Assembly (NCBI RefSeq): GCF_027744825.2
Contig: NC_071348.1
Location: 15,781,563 to 15,845,562, forward strand
Reading direction: 5' to 3'
Length of the DNA: 64,000 nucleotides
Source of the DNA: Synchiropus splendidus
Taxonomy: Eukaryota; Chordata; Actinopteri; Syngnathiformes; Callionymidae
In this document: one piece after another, positions 11,377-24,634 of the stretch
How the letters are laid out: each line of letters opens with the position of its first letter
Position numbering within the stretch: the first letter of the stretch is position 1
Translations under genes and position numbers: made by a program
Notes under the pieces: generated by a model
The model's input: only the letters and a program-made list of their open reading frames with translations
Told to the model about the DNA's origin: nothing
Databases searched by the model: none

Positions 11377-13402
11377 AACGCAGAAAACGCGTTTTCAGCC
11401 TGACATAAGGTGGGTTCCGAAACGCCAAACGTAAAAATGTTGATCACTTTGGAACAACACTTCAGACAGCTTAGATTTGATGTGCAACTACTAGAAAGAC
11501 CCTTTCTGCTATCGTGGGAGGTGAAAATTTCATGTTCTAAAGGTTCCCTGCAAAGTTATGGCACGATGCGTTAAACGCGTTTTCAGCCTGACATAAGGTC
11601 GATTCCGGAACGCCATACATAAAAATGTTGATAACTTTGGACAAACACATCAGACAGCTTAGATTTGATGTGCAACTACTAGAAAGACCCTTTCTGCTAT
11701 AGTGGGAGGTGAAAATTTCATTTTCTGAAGCTTCCCTGCAAAGTTATGGCACAATGCAGAAAACACGTTTTCAGCATGAGATAAGATGGTTTCCGGAACG
11801 CCAAAAATAAAAATGTTGATAACTTTCGAAAAACACTTCAGACAGCTTAGATTTGATGTGCAACTACTAGAAAGACCCTTTCTGGTATAGTGGGAGGTGA
11901 AAATTTCATGTTCTGAAGCTTCCCTGTAAAGTTATGGCACAATGCAGAAAACGCCTTTTCAGCCTGAGATAAGGTTGATTCCGGAACGCAAAACATAAAA
12001 ATGTTCATAACTTTGGAAAAACACTTCAGACAGCTTACATTTGATGTGCAACTACGAGAAAGACCCTTTCTGCTATAGTGGGAGGTGAACATTTCATGTT
12101 CTGAAAATTACCTGCAAAGTTATGGCACAATGCAGAAAACGCGTTTTCAGACTGAGATAAGGTGGGTGCCAGAACGCCAAACATAAAAATGTTGAGAACT
12201 TTGGAAAAACACTTCAGACAGCTTAGATTTGATGTGCAACTACTAGAAAGACCCTTTCTGCTATCGTGGGAGGTGAACATTTCATGTTCTGAAGCTTCCC
12301 TGCAAAGTTATGGCACAATGCAGAAAACGCGTTTTCAGCGTGAGATAATGTGGGTTCCGGAAGGCCAAACATAAAAATGTTGATAACTTTCGAAAAACAC
12401 TTCAGACAGCTTAGATTTGATGTGCAACTACTAGAAAGACCCTTTCTGCTATAGTGGGAGGTGAAAATTTCATGTTCTAAAGGTTCCCTGCAAAGTTATG
12501 GCACAATGCGTAAAACGCGCTTTCAGCCTGAGATAAGGTCGATTCCGGAACGCCAAACATAAAAATGTTGATAACTTTCGAAAAACACTTCAGACAGCTT
12601 AGATTTGATGTGCAACTACTAGAAAGACCCTTTCTGCTATAGTGGGATGTTAAAATTTCATGTTCTGAAGCTTCCATGCAAAGTTATGGCACAATGCAGA
12701 AAACGCGTTTTCAGCTTGAGATAAGGTGGGTTCCGGAACGCCAAACATAAAAATGTTGATAACTTTCGAAAAACACATCACACAGCTTGGATTTGACGTG
12801 CAACTACTAGAAAGACCCTTTCTGCTATAGTGGGAGGTGAAAATTTCATGTTCTAAAGGTTCCCTGCAAAGTTATGGCACAATGCGTAAAACGCGTTTTC
12901 AGCCTGAGATAAGGTCGATTCCGGAACGCCAAACATAAAAATGTTGATAACTTTGGAAAAACACTTCAGACAGCTTAGATTTGATGTGCAACTACTAGAA
13001 GGACCCTTTCTGCTATAGTGGCAGGTTAAAATTTCATGTTCTGAAGCTTCCCTGCAAAGTTATGGCACAATGCAGAAAACGCGTTTTCAGCCTGAGATTA
13101 GGTGGGTTCCGGAGCGCCAAACATAAAAATGTTGATAACTTTGGAAAAACACTTCAGACAGCCTAGATTTGTTGTGCAACTACTAGAAAGACCCTTTCAG
13201 CTATAGTGGGAAGTTAAAATTTCATGTTCGGAAGCTTCCATGCAAAGTTATGTCACAATGCAGACAACGCGTTTTCAGCCTGAGATAAAGTCGATTCTGG
13301 AACGCCAAACATAAAAATGTTGATAACTTTCGAAAAACACTTCAGACAGCTTAGATTTGATGTGCAACTACTAGAAAGACCCTTTCTGCTATAGTGGGAC
13401 CG

Positions 13403-14154
13403 GAAAATTTCATGTTCTGAAGCTTCCCTGCAAAGTAAAGTCTCAATGCAGAAAGCCTGTTTTCAGCCAGAGATAAGGTGGGTTCCGGAACACCATACAT
13501 AAAAATGTTGATAACTTTGGAAAAACATTTCAGACAGCTTAGATCTGTTGAGCAACTACTAGAAAGACCCTTACTGCTACAGTGGGAGGTGAAAATTTCA
13601 TGTTCTGAAGCTTCCCTGCAAAGTTATGCCACAATGCAGGAAACGCGTTTTCAGCCTGAGATAAGGTCGATTCCGGAACGCCAAACATAAAAATATTGAT
13701 AACTTTGGAAAAACACTTCAGACAGCTTAGATTTGATGTGCAAGTAGGAGAAAGACCCTTTCTGCTATAGTGGGGTATGAAAATTTCATGTTCTGAAGCT
13801 TCCCTGCAAAGTTATGGCACAATGCGTAAAACGCGTTTTGAGCCTGAGATAAGGTCGATTCCGGAACGCCAAACATAAAATTGTTGATAACTTTGGAAAA
13901 ACATTTCAGACAGCTTAGATTTGATGTGCAACTTCTAGAAAGACCCTTTCTGCTATAGTGGGAGGTGTAAATTTCATGTCCTGAAGCTTCCCTGCAAAGT
14001 TTTGGCACAATGCAGAAAACGCGTGTTAAGCCTGAGATAAGGTGGGTTCCGGAACGCCAAACATAAAAACGTTGATAACTTTGGAAAAACATTTCAGACG
14101 GCTTAGATTTGATGTGCAACTTCTAGAAGGACCCTTTCTGCTATAGTGGGAGGT
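13403..14154 (+). repeat. Four-monomer (752-bp) tandem duplication, copy 1
   Basis: Directly followed by a near-identical copy at 14155-14906, and the homology runs 18 bp further. Markers are AAAGTCTCAATGCAG, AGATCTGTTGAGC, ATGCCACAATGCAGG, GCAAGTAGGAG and AAACGCGTGTTAAGCC. The only difference I found is GGGTTCCGG (about 14.05 kb) against GGGTTCTGG (about 14.80 kb), a CpG transition. The high identity implies recent amplification by unequal exchange or replication slippage. Confidence 0.92.
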
Positions 14155-14906
14155 GAAAATTTCATGTTCTGAAGCTTCCCTGCAAAGTAAAGTCTCAATG
14201 CAGAAAGCCTGTTTTCAGCCAGAGATAAGGTGGGTTCCGGAACACCATACATAAAAATGTTGATAACTTTGGAAAAACATTTCAGACAGCTTAGATCTGT
14301 TGAGCAACTACTAGAAAGACCCTTACTGCTACAGTGGGAGGTGAAAATTTCATGTTCTGAAGCTTCCCTGCAAAGTTATGCCACAATGCAGGAAACGCGT
14401 TTTCAGCCTGAGATAAGGTCGATTCCGGAACGCCAAACATAAAAATATTGATAACTTTGGAAAAACACTTCAGACAGCTTAGATTTGATGTGCAAGTAGG
14501 AGAAAGACCCTTTCTGCTATAGTGGGGTATGAAAATTTCATGTTCTGAAGCTTCCCTGCAAAGTTATGGCACAATGCGTAAAACGCGTTTTGAGCCTGAG
14601 ATAAGGTCGATTCCGGAACGCCAAACATAAAATTGTTGATAACTTTGGAAAAACATTTCAGACAGCTTAGATTTGATGTGCAACTTCTAGAAAGACCCTT
14701 TCTGCTATAGTGGGAGGTGTAAATTTCATGTCCTGAAGCTTCCCTGCAAAGTTTTGGCACAATGCAGAAAACGCGTGTTAAGCCTGAGATAAGGTGGGTT
14801 CTGGAACGCCAAACATAAAAACGTTGATAACTTTGGAAAAACATTTCAGACGGCTTAGATTTGATGTGCAACTTCTAGAAGGACCCTTTCTGCTATAGTG
14901 GGAGGT
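14155..14906 (+). repeat. Four-monomer tandem duplication, copy 2
   Basis: Exact-register partner of 13403-14154. Its right edge is sharp: homology to the start of the unit continues to 14924 (GTTCTGA), after which CACTTCC replaces AGCTTCC. Part of the unit also recurs at 16.9-17.3 kb, 18 monomers from copy 1 (ATGCCACAATGCAGG at 13626, 14378 and 17010). Confidence 0.92.
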
Positions 14907-15629
14907 GAAAATTTCATGTTCTGACACTTCCTTGCAAAGTTATGGCACAATGCAGAAAATGCGTTTTCAGCCTGAGATAAGGTTGATTCCGGCACGCCAA
15001 ACATAAAAATGTTGATAACTTTGGAAAAACACTTCAGACAGCTTAGATTTGATGTGCAACTACTAGAAGGACCCTTTCTGCTATAGTGGGAGGTTAAAAT
15101 TTCATGTTCTGAAGCCGACCTGCAAAGTTATGGCACAATGCAGAAAACGCGTTTTCAGCTTGAGATGAGGTGGGTTCCGGAACGCCAAACATAAAAATGT
15201 TGATAACTTTCGAAAAACACTTCAGACAGCTTAGATTTGATGTGCAACTACTAGAAAGACACTCTCTACTATAGTGGGACGTGAAAATTTCATGTTCTGA
15301 AGCTTCCCTGCAAAGTTATGGCACAATGCGTAAAACGTGTTTTCAGCCTGAGATGAGGTCGATTCCGCAACGCCAAACATAAAAATGTTGATAACTTTGG
15401 AAAAACACATCAGACAGCTTAGATTTGATGTGCAACTTCTAGAAAGACCCTTTCTGGTATAGTGGGAGGTGAAAATTTCATGTTCTGAAGTTTCCCTGCA
15501 AAGTTATGGCACAATGCAGAAAACGCCTTTTCAGCCTGAGATAAGGTGGGTTCCGGAACGCCAAACATAAAAATGTTGATAACTTTTGAAAAACACTTCA
15601 GACAGCTTAGATTTGATGTGCAACTTCTA

Positions 15630-15878
15630 GAAAGACCCTTTCTGCTATAGTGGGAGGTGAAAATTTCATGTTCTGAAGTTTCCCTGCAAAGTTATGGCAC
15701 AATGCAGAAAACGCCTTTTCAGTCTGAGATAAGGTTGATTCCGGAACGCCAAACATAAAAATGCTCATAACTTTGGAAAAACACTTCAGACAGCTAACAT
15801 TGGATGTGCAACTACTAGAAAGACCCTTTCTGCTATAGTGGGAGGTGAACATTTCATGTTCTGAAGCTTCCCTGCAAA
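15630..15878 (+). repeat. Segment of a 5-monomer unit, copy 1
   Basis: Matches 16570-16818 at 940 bp. The shared markers GAAGTTTCCCTG, AACGCCTTTTCAGTC, ATGCTCATAAC and CAGCTAACATTGG are unusual in combination. After it the copies split (AAAGATATGTCTC against AAAGTTATGGCAC). A close relative with ATGTTCATAAC lies near 20.9-21.1 kb. Confidence 0.8.
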
Positions 15879-16569
15879 GATATGTCTCAATGCAGAAAAC
15901 CTGTTTTCAGCCTGAGATAAGGTGGGTTCCGGAACACCATACATAAAAATGTTGATAACTTTGGAAAAACACATCAGACAGCTTAGATTTGATGTGCAAC
16001 TTCTAGAAAGACCCTTTCTGGTATAGTGGGAGGTGAAAATTTCATGTTCTGAAGTTTCCCTGCAAAGTTATGGCACAATGCAGAAAACGCCTTTTCAGCC
16101 TGAGATAAGGTGGGTTCCGGAACGCCAAACACAAAAATGTTGATGACTTTGGAAAAACACTTCAGACATCTTAGATTTGATGTGCATCTACTAGAAAGAC
16201 CCTTTCTGCTATAGTGGGAGGTGAACATATCATGTTCTGAAGCTTCCCAGCAAAGTTATGGCACAATGCAGAAAACGCGTTTTCAGCCTGAGATAAGGTG
16301 GGTTCCGGAACGCCAAACATAAAAATGTTGATAACTATTGAAAAACACTTCAGACAGCTTAGATTTGATGTGCAACTTCTAGAAAGACCCTTTCTGCTAT
16401 AGTGGGAGGTGAAAATTTCATTTTCTGAAGCTTCCCTGCAAAGTTATGGCACAATGCGTAATACGCGTTTTCAGCCTGAGATAAGGTCGATTCCGGAACG
16501 CCAAACATAAAAATGATGATAACTTTGGAAAAACACATCAGACAGCTTAGATTTGAAGTGCAACTACTA

Positions 16570-16818
16570 GAAAGACCCTTTCTGCTATAGTGGGAGGTGA
16601 AAATTTCATGTTCTGAAGTTTCCCTGCAAAGTTATGGCACAATGCAGAAAACGCCTTTTCAGTCTGAGATAAGGTTGATTCCGGAACGCCAAACATAAAA
16701 ATGCTCATAACTTTGGAAAAACACTTCAGACAGCTAACATTGGATGTGCAACTACTAGAAAGACCCTTTCTGCTATAGTGGGAGGTGAACATTTCATGTT
16801 CTGAAGCTTCCCTGCAAA
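16570..16818 (+). repeat. Segment of a 5-monomer unit, copy 2
   Basis: Partner of 15630-15878. It is followed at 16.92-17.28 kb by monomers that belong to the 13.4-14.9 kb type (ATGCCACAATGCAGG, GCAAGTAGGAG). Two different HOR families are therefore joined here. Confidence 0.75.
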
Positions 16819-18543
16819 GTTATGGCACAATGCAGAAAACGCGTTCTCAGATTGAGATAAGGTCGATTCCGGAAGGCCAAACATAAAAATGTTGATAACT
16901 TTCGAAAAACACTTCAGACAGCTTAGATTTGATGTGCAACTACTAGAAAGACCCTTACTGCTACAGTGGGAGGTGAAAATTTCATGTTCTGAAGCTTCCC
17001 TGCAAAGTTATGCCACAATGCAGGAAACGCGTTTTCAGCCTGAGATAAGGTCGATTCCGGAAGGCCAAACATAAAAATATTGATAACTTTGGAAAAACAC
17101 TTCAGACAGCTTAGATTTGATGTGCAAGTAGGAGAAAGACCCTTTCTGCTGTAGTGGGGTATGAAAATTTCATGTTCTGAAGCTTCCCTGCAAAGTTATG
17201 GCACAATGCGTAAAACGCGTTTTGAGCCTGAGATAAGGTCGATTCCGGAACGCCAAACATAAAATTGTTGATAACTTTGGAAAAACACTTCAAACAGCTT
17301 AGATTTGATGTGAAACTACTAGAAAGACCCTTTCTGCTATAGTGGGAGGTGTAAATTTCATGTCCTGAAGCTTCCCTGCAAATTTTTGGCACAATGCAGA
17401 AAACGCGTTTTCAGCCTGAGATAAGGTGGGTTCCGGAACGCCAAACATAAAAATGTTGATAACTTTTGAAAAACACTTCAGACAGCTTAGATTTGATGTG
17501 CAACTACGAGAAAGACCCTTTCTGCTATAGTGGGAGGTGAAAAATTCATGTTCTAAAGGTTCACTGCAAAGTTATGGCACAATGCGTAAAACGCGTTTTC
17601 AGCATGAGATAAGGTTGATTCCGGAACGCCATACATAACAATGTTGATAACTTTGGAAAAACACATCAGTCAACTAAGATTTGATGTGCAACTACTAGAA
17701 AGACCCTTTCTGCTATAGTGGTAGGTTAAAATTTCATGTTCGGAAGCTTCCATGCAAAGTTATGGCACAATGCAGACAACGCGTTTTCAGCCTGAGATAA
17801 GGTCGATTCTGGAACGCCAAACATAAAAATGTTGATAACTTTCGAAAAACACTTCAGACAGCTTAGATTTGATGTGCAACTACTAGAAAGACCCTTTCTG
17901 CTATAGTGGGAGGTCGAAATTTCATGTTCTGAAGCTTCCCTGAGAAGTTATGGGACAATGCAGAAAACGATTTTTCAGCCTGAGACAAGGTGGGTTCCGA
18001 AACGCCAAACATAAAAATGTTGATAACTTTCGAAAAAAACTTCGGACAGCTTAGATCTGATGTGCAACTACGAGAAAGACCCTTTCTGCTGTAGTGGGAG
18101 GTCGAAAATTCATGTTCTGAAGCTTCCCTGGAAAGTCATGGGACAATGCAGAAAACGATTTTTCATCCTGAGATAAGGTCGATTCCGGAACACCAAACAT
18201 AAAAATGTTGATAACTTTCGAAAAACACTTCGGACAGCTTAGATCTGATGTGCAACTACTAGAAAGACCCTTTCTGCTATCGTGGGAGGTGAACATTTCA
18301 TGTTCTGAAGCTTCCCTGAGAAGTTATGGCACAATGCAGAAAATGCGTTTTCAGCCTGAGATAAGGTGGGTTCCGGAACGCCAAACATAAAAATGTTGAT
18401 AACTTTGGAAAAACACCTCAGACAGCTTAGATTTGATGTCCAACTACTAGAAAGACCCTTTCTGCTATAGTGGGAGGTCAAAATTTCATGTTCTGAAGCC
18501 TCCCTAGAAAGTTATGGGACAATGCAGAAAATGCGTTTTCAGA

Positions 18544-19414
18544 CTGAGATAAGGTCGATTCCGGAACGCCAAACGTAAAAATGTTGATAACTTTGGAACA
18601 ACACTTCAGACAGCTTAGATTTGATGTGCAACTATCAGAAAGACCCTTTTTGCTGTAGTGGGATGTGAAATTATCATGTTCTGAAGCTTCCCTGCAAAGT
18701 TATGGCACAATGCGTAATACGCGTTTTCAGCCTGGGATAAGGTCGATTCCGGAACGCCAAACATAAAAATGTTGATAACTTTGGAAAAACACATCAGACA
18801 GCTTAGATTTGATGTGCAACTACTAGAAAGACCCTTTCTGGTATAGTGGGAGGTGAAAATTTCATGTTCTGAATTTTCCCTGCAAAGTTATTTCACAATG
18901 CAGAAAACGCCTTTTCAGCCTGAGATAAGGTGGGTTCCGGAACGCCAAACATAAAAATGTTGATGACTTTGGAAAAACACTTCAGACAGCTTAGATTTGA
19001 TGTGCAACTACTAGAAAGACCCTTTCTGCTATAGTGGGAGGTGAACATTTCATGTTCTGAAGCTTCCCTGCAAAGTTATGGCACAATGCGTAATACGCGT
19101 TTTCAGCCTGAGATAAGGTCGATTCCGGAACGCCAAACATAAAAATGTTGATAACTTTGGAAAAACACATCAGACAGCTTAGATTTGATGTGCAACTACT
19201 AGAAAGACCCTTTCTGGTATAGTGGGAGGTGAAAATTTCATGTTCTGAATTTTCCCTGCAAAGTTATTTCACAATGCAGAAAACGCCTTTTCAGCCTGAG
19301 ATAAGGTGGGTTCCGGAACGCCAAACATAAAAATGTTGATGACTTTGGAAAAACACTTCAGACAGCTTAGATTTGATGTGCAACTACTAGAAAGACCCTT
19401 TCTGCTATAGTGGG
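18544..19414 (+). repeat. Higher-order repeat of 6 monomers, copy 1
   Basis: Matches 19672-20542 at 1128 bp (6 x 188). Markers are ACTATCAGAAAG, GCTGTAGTGGGATG and GAAATTATCATG at the start. They are followed by an alternating pair: a GCGTAATACGCG monomer and a GGTATAG/GAATTTTCCC/TTATTTCAC monomer. The GAATTTTCCC marker sits at 18871 and 19247 (376 bp apart) in this copy. Noticed differences between copies are few (TGGGATAAGG/TGAGATAAGG, GTTGATAAC/GTTGGTAAC). Confidence 0.88.
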
Positions 19415-19671
19415 AGGTGAAGATTTCATTTTCTGAAGCTTCCCTGCAAAGTTATGGCACAATGCGTAATACGCGTTTTCAGCCTGAGATAAGGTCGATT
19501 CCGGAACGCCAAACATAAAAATGTTGATCACTTTGGAACAACACTTCAGACAGCTTAGATTTGATGTGCAAGTACTAGAAAGACCCTTTCTGTTATAGTA
19601 GGAGGTGAAAATTTCATGTTCGGAAGCTTCCCTGCAAAGTTATGGCACAATGCATATAACGTGTTTTCAGT

Positions 19672-20542
19672 CTGAGATAAGGTCGATTCCGGAACGCCAA
19701 ACGTAAAAATGTTGATAACTTTGGAACAACACTTCAGACAGCTTAGATTTGATGTGCAACTATCAGAAAGACCCTTTTTGCTGTAGTGGGATGTGAAATT
19801 ATCATGTTCTGAAGCTTCCCTGCAAAGTTATGGCACAATGCGTAATACGCGTTTTCAGCCTGAGATAAGGTCGATTCCGGAACGCCAAACATAAAAATGT
19901 TGGTAACTTTGGAAAAACACATCAGACAGCTTAGATTTGATGTGCAACTACTAGAAAGACCCTTTCTGGTATAGTGGGAGGTGAAAATTTCATGTTCTGA
20001 ATTTTCCCTGCAAAGTTATTTCACAATGCAGAAAACGCCTTTTCAGCCTGAGATAAGGTGGGTTCCGGAACGCCAAACATAAAAATGTTGATGACTTTGG
20101 AAAAACACTTCAGACAGCTTAGATTTGATGTGCAACTACTAGAAAGACCCTTTCTGCTATAGTGGGAGGTGAACATTTCATGTTCTGAAGCTTCCCTGCA
20201 AAGTTATGGCACAATGCGTAATACGCGTTTTCAGCCTGAGATAAGGTCGATTCCGGAACGCCAAACATAAAAATGTTGATAACTTTGGAAAAACACATCA
20301 GACAGCTTAGATTTGATGTGCAACTACTAGAAAGACCCTTTCTGGTATAGTGGGAGGTGAAAATTTCATGTTCTGAATTTTCCCTGCAAAGTTATTTCAC
20401 AATGCAGAAAACGCCTTTTCAGCCTGAGATAAGGTGGGTTCCGGAACGCCAAACATAAAAATGTTGATGACTTTGGAAAAACACTTCAGACAGCTTAGAT
20501 TTGATGTGCAACTACTAGAAAGACCCTTTCTGCTATAGTGGG
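19672..20542 (+). repeat. Higher-order repeat of 6 monomers, copy 2
   Basis: Partner of 18544-19414, with GAATTTTCCC at 19999 and 20375, again 376 bp apart. After 20542 one extra monomer (TTCCCAGCAAAG type) is present. The next shared marker, GAAGATTTCATTTTC, is at 19419 and 20735, 7 monomers apart. The unit therefore alternates between 6 and 7 monomers. Confidence 0.88.
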
Positions 20543-22190
20543 AGTTGAACATTTCATGTTCTGAAGCTTCCCAGCAAAGTTATGGCACAATGCAGAAAAC
20601 ACGTTTTCAGCCTGAGATAAGGTGGGTTCCGGAACGCCAAACATAAAAATGTTGATAACTTTTGAAAAACACTTCAGACAGCTTAGATTTGATGTGCAAC
20701 TTCTAGAAAGACCCTTTCTGCTATAGTGGGAGGTGAAGATTTCATTTTCTGAAGCTTCCCTGCAAAGTTATGGCACAATGCGTAATACGCGTTTTCAGCC
20801 TGAGATAAGGTCGATTCCGGAACGCCAAACATAAAAATGATGATAACTTTGGAAAAACACATCAGACAGCTTAGATTTGATGTGCAACTACTAGAAAGAC
20901 CCTTTCTGGTATAGTGGGAGGTGAAAATTTCATGTTCTGAAGTTTCCCTGCAAAGTTATGGCACAATACAGAAAACGCCTTTTCAGTCTGAGATAAGGTT
21001 GATTCCGGAACGCCAAACATAAAAATGTTCATAACTTTGGAAAAACACTTCAGACAGCTAACATTTGATGTGCAACTACTAGAAAGACCCTTTCTGCTAT
21101 AGTGGGAGGTGATCATTTCATGTTCTGAAGCTTCCCTGCAAAGTTATGGCACAATGCGTAAAAGGCGTTTTCAGCCTGAGATAAGGTCGATTCCGCAACG
21201 CCAAACATAAAAATGTTGCTAACTTTGGAAAAACACATCAGACAGCTTAGATTTGATGTGCAACTACTAGAAATACCCTTTCTGGTATAGTGGGAGGTGA
21301 AAATTTCATGTTCTGAAGCTTCCTTGCAAAGTTATGGCACAATGCAGAAAATGCGTTTTCAGCCTGAGATAAGGTGGGTTCTGGAACGCCAAACATAAAA
21401 ATGTTGATGACTTTGGAAAAACACTTCAGACAGCTTAAATTTGATGTGCAACTACTAGAAAGACCCTTTCTGCTATAGTGGGAGGTGAACATTTCATGTT
21501 CTGAAGCTTCCCTGCAAAGTTATGGCACAATGCGTAATACGCGTTTTCAGCCTGAGATAAGGTCGATTCCGGAACGCCAAACATAAAAATGTTAATGACT
21601 TTGGAAAAACACTTCACACAGCTTAGATTTGATGTGCAACTACTAGAAAGACCCTTTCTGGTATAGTGGGAGGTGAACATTTCATGTTCTGAAGCTTCCC
21701 AGCAAAGTTATGGCACAATGCAGAAAACGCATTTTCAGCCTGAGATAAGGTGGGTTCCGGAACGCCAAACATAAAAATGTTGATAACTTTTGAAAAACAC
21801 TTCAGACAGCTTAGATTTGATGTGCAACTTCTAGAAAGACCCTTACTGCTATAGTGGGAGGTGAAAATTTCATGTTCTGAAGCTTCCCTGCAAAGTTATG
21901 CCACAATGCAGGAAACGCGTTTTCAGCCTGAGATAAGGTCGATTCCGGAAGGCCAAACATAAAAATGTTGATAACTTTGGAAAAACATTTCAGACAGCTT
22001 AGATTTGATGTGCAACTTCTAGAAAGACCCGTTCTGCTATAGTGGGAGGTGAACATTTCATGTTCTGAAGCTTCCCTGAGAAGTTCTGGCACAATACAGA
22101 AAAGGCGTTTTCAGCCTGAGATAAGGTGGATTCCGGAACGCCAAGCGTAAAAATGTTGAAAACTTTCGAAAAACACTTCAGACAGCTTAG

Positions 22191-23506
22191 ATTTGATGTG
22201 CAACTACGAGAAAGACCCTTTCTGCTATAGTGGGAAGTGAAAATTTCATGTTCTGAGGCTTTCCTGCAAAGTTATGACAAATTGCGTAAAACGCGTTTTC
22301 AGCCTGAGATAAGGTGGGTTCCGGAACGCCAAGCGTAAAAATGTTGATAACTTTGGTCCAACACTTCAGACAGCTTAGATTTGATGTGCAACTACTAGAA
22401 AGACCCTTTCTGCTATAGTGGGAGGTGAAAATGTCATGTTCTGAAGCTTCCCTGCAAAGTTATGGCACAATGAAGAAAACGCGTTTTCAGCCTGAGATAA
22501 GGTCGATTCCGGAACGCCAAACATAAAAATGTTGATAACTCAGGAAAAACTCTACAGACAGCTTAGATTTGATGTGCAACTACGAGAAAGACCCTTTCTG
22601 CTATAGTGGGAAGTGAAAATATCATGTTCTAAAGCTTCCCTGCAAAGTTATGGGACAATGCAGAAAACGCGTTTTCAGCCTGAGAAAAGGTCGATTCCGG
22701 AACGCCAAACATAAGAATGTAGATAACTTTGGAAAAACACTTCAAACAGCTTAGATTTGATGTGCAACTACTAGAAAGACCCTTTCTGCTATAGTTGAAG
22801 GTGAAAATATCATGTTCTGAAGTTTCCCTGCAAAGTTATGGCACAATGCAGAAATCACGTTTTCAGCCTGAGATAAGGTTGATTCCGGAACGCCAAACAT
22901 AAAAATGTTGATAACTTTGGAAAAACACTTCAGACAGCATAGATTTGATGTGCAACTACTAGAAATACCGTTTCTGCTATAGTGGAAGGTGAATATTTAA
23001 TGTTCTGAAGCTTCCCTGCAAAGTTATTGCACAATGCGTAAAACGCGTTTTCAGCCTGAGATAAGGTCGATTCCGCAACGCCAAACATAAAAATGTTGAT
23101 AACTTTGGAAAAACACTTCAGACAGCTTAGATTTGATGTGCAACTACGAGAAAGACCCTTTCTGCTATAGTGGGACGTGAAAATATCATGTTCTGAAGCT
23201 TCCCTGCAAAGTTATGTCACAATGCAGAAAACGCTTTTTCAGCCTGAGAAAAGGTCCATTCCGGAACGCCAAACATAAGAATGTTGATAACTTTGGAAAA
23301 ACACTTCAGACAGCTTAGGTTTGATGTGCAACTACTAGAAAGACCCTTTCTGCTGTAGTGGGAGGTGAAAATTTCATGTTCTGAAGGTTCCCTGCAAAGT
23401 TTTGGCACAATGCAGAAAACGCGTTTTCAGCCTGAGATAAGGTGGGTACCAGAACGCCAAACATAAAAATGTTGATAACTTTGGAAAAACACTTCAGACA
23501 GCTTAG
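22191..23506 (+). repeat. HOR unit of 7 monomers, copy 1
   Basis: First of three related units. Shared markers are GAGGCTTTCCTGCAAAG with GACAAATTGCG (22276), AACTCAGGAAAAACTC (CAGG at 22541), GAATATTTAATG and GCTTTTTCAGCC. Copy 2 begins 1316 bp later and copy 3 another 1128 bp later. This copy contains both a GTTGAAGG/GAAATCACG monomer (X, about 22.7-22.9 kb) and a GGAAGGTGAATATTTAATG monomer (Y, about 22.95-23.1 kb). Copies 2 and 3 each lack one of these. Confidence 0.85.
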
Positions 23507-24634
23507 ATTTGATGTGCAACTATGAGAAAGACCCTTTCTGCTATAGTGGGAAGTGAAAATTTCATGTTCTGAGGCTTTCCTGCAAAGTTATGACAAATTG
23601 CGTAAAACGCGTTTTCAGCCTGAGATAAGGTGGGTTCCGGAACGCCAAGCGTAAAAATGTTGATAACTTTGGTCCAACACTTCAGACAGCTTAGATTTGA
23701 TGTGCAACTACTAGAAAGACCCTTTCTGCTATAGTGGGAGGTGAAAATGTCATGTTCTGAAGCTTCCCTGCAAAGTTATGGCACCATGAAGAAAACGCGT
23801 TTTCAGCCTGAGATAAGGTCGATTCCGGAACGCCAAACATAAAAATGTTGATAACTCAGGAAAAACTCTACAGACAGCTTAGATTTGATGTGCAACTACG
23901 AGAAAGACCCTTTCTGCTATAGTGGGAAGTGAAAATATCATGTTCTAAAGCTTCCCTGCAAAGTTATGGGACAATGCAGAAAACGCGTTTTCAGCCTGAG
24001 AAAAGGTCGATTCCGGAACGCCAAACATAAAAATGTTGATAACTTTGGAAAAACACTTCAGACAGCATAGATTTGATGTGCAACTACTAGAAATACCGTT
24101 TCTGCTATAGTGGAAGGTGAATATTTAATGTTCTGAAGCTTCCCTGCAAAGTTATTGCACAATGCGTAAAACGCGTTTTCAGCCTGAGATAAGGTCGATT
24201 CCGCAACGCCAAACATAAAAATGTTGATAACTTTGGAAAAACACTTCAGACAGCTTAGATTTGATGTGCAACTACGAGAAAGACCCTTTCCACTATAGTG
24301 GGATGTGAAAATATCATGTTCTGAAGCTTCCCTGCAAAGTTATGGCACAATGCAGAAAACGCTTTTTCAGCCTGAGAAAAGGTCCATTCCGGAACGCCAA
24401 ACATAAGAATGTTGATAACTTTGGAAAAACACTTCAGACAGCTTAGGTTTGATGTGCAACTACTAGAAAGACCCTTTCTGCTGTAGTGGGAGGTGAAAAT
24501 TTCATGTTCTGAAGGTTCCCTGCAAAGTTTTGGCACAATGCAGAAAACGCGTTTTCAGCCTGAGATAAGGTGGGTACCAGAACGCCAAACATAAAAATGT
24601 TGATAACTTTGGAAATACACTTCAGACAGCTTAG
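23507..24634 (+). repeat. HOR unit of 6 monomers, copy 2 (lacks monomer X)
   Basis: Matches copy 1 at 1316 bp as far as the GAAAAGGTCGATTCC segment near 24.0 kb, and at 1128 bp afterwards. Exactly one monomer, X, has therefore been lost. The CAGGAAAAAC marker is at 23857. The unit ends with GGTGGGTACCAGAACG, which also ends copy 1 near 23.45 kb. Confidence 0.85.

Noticed and set aside
13727..14871. Two 130-codon minus-strand frames that look like a conserved gene pair
   Set aside because: They are the two copies of the 752-bp satellite duplication. Identity extends equally through non-coding phases, and the single difference is a CpG transition.
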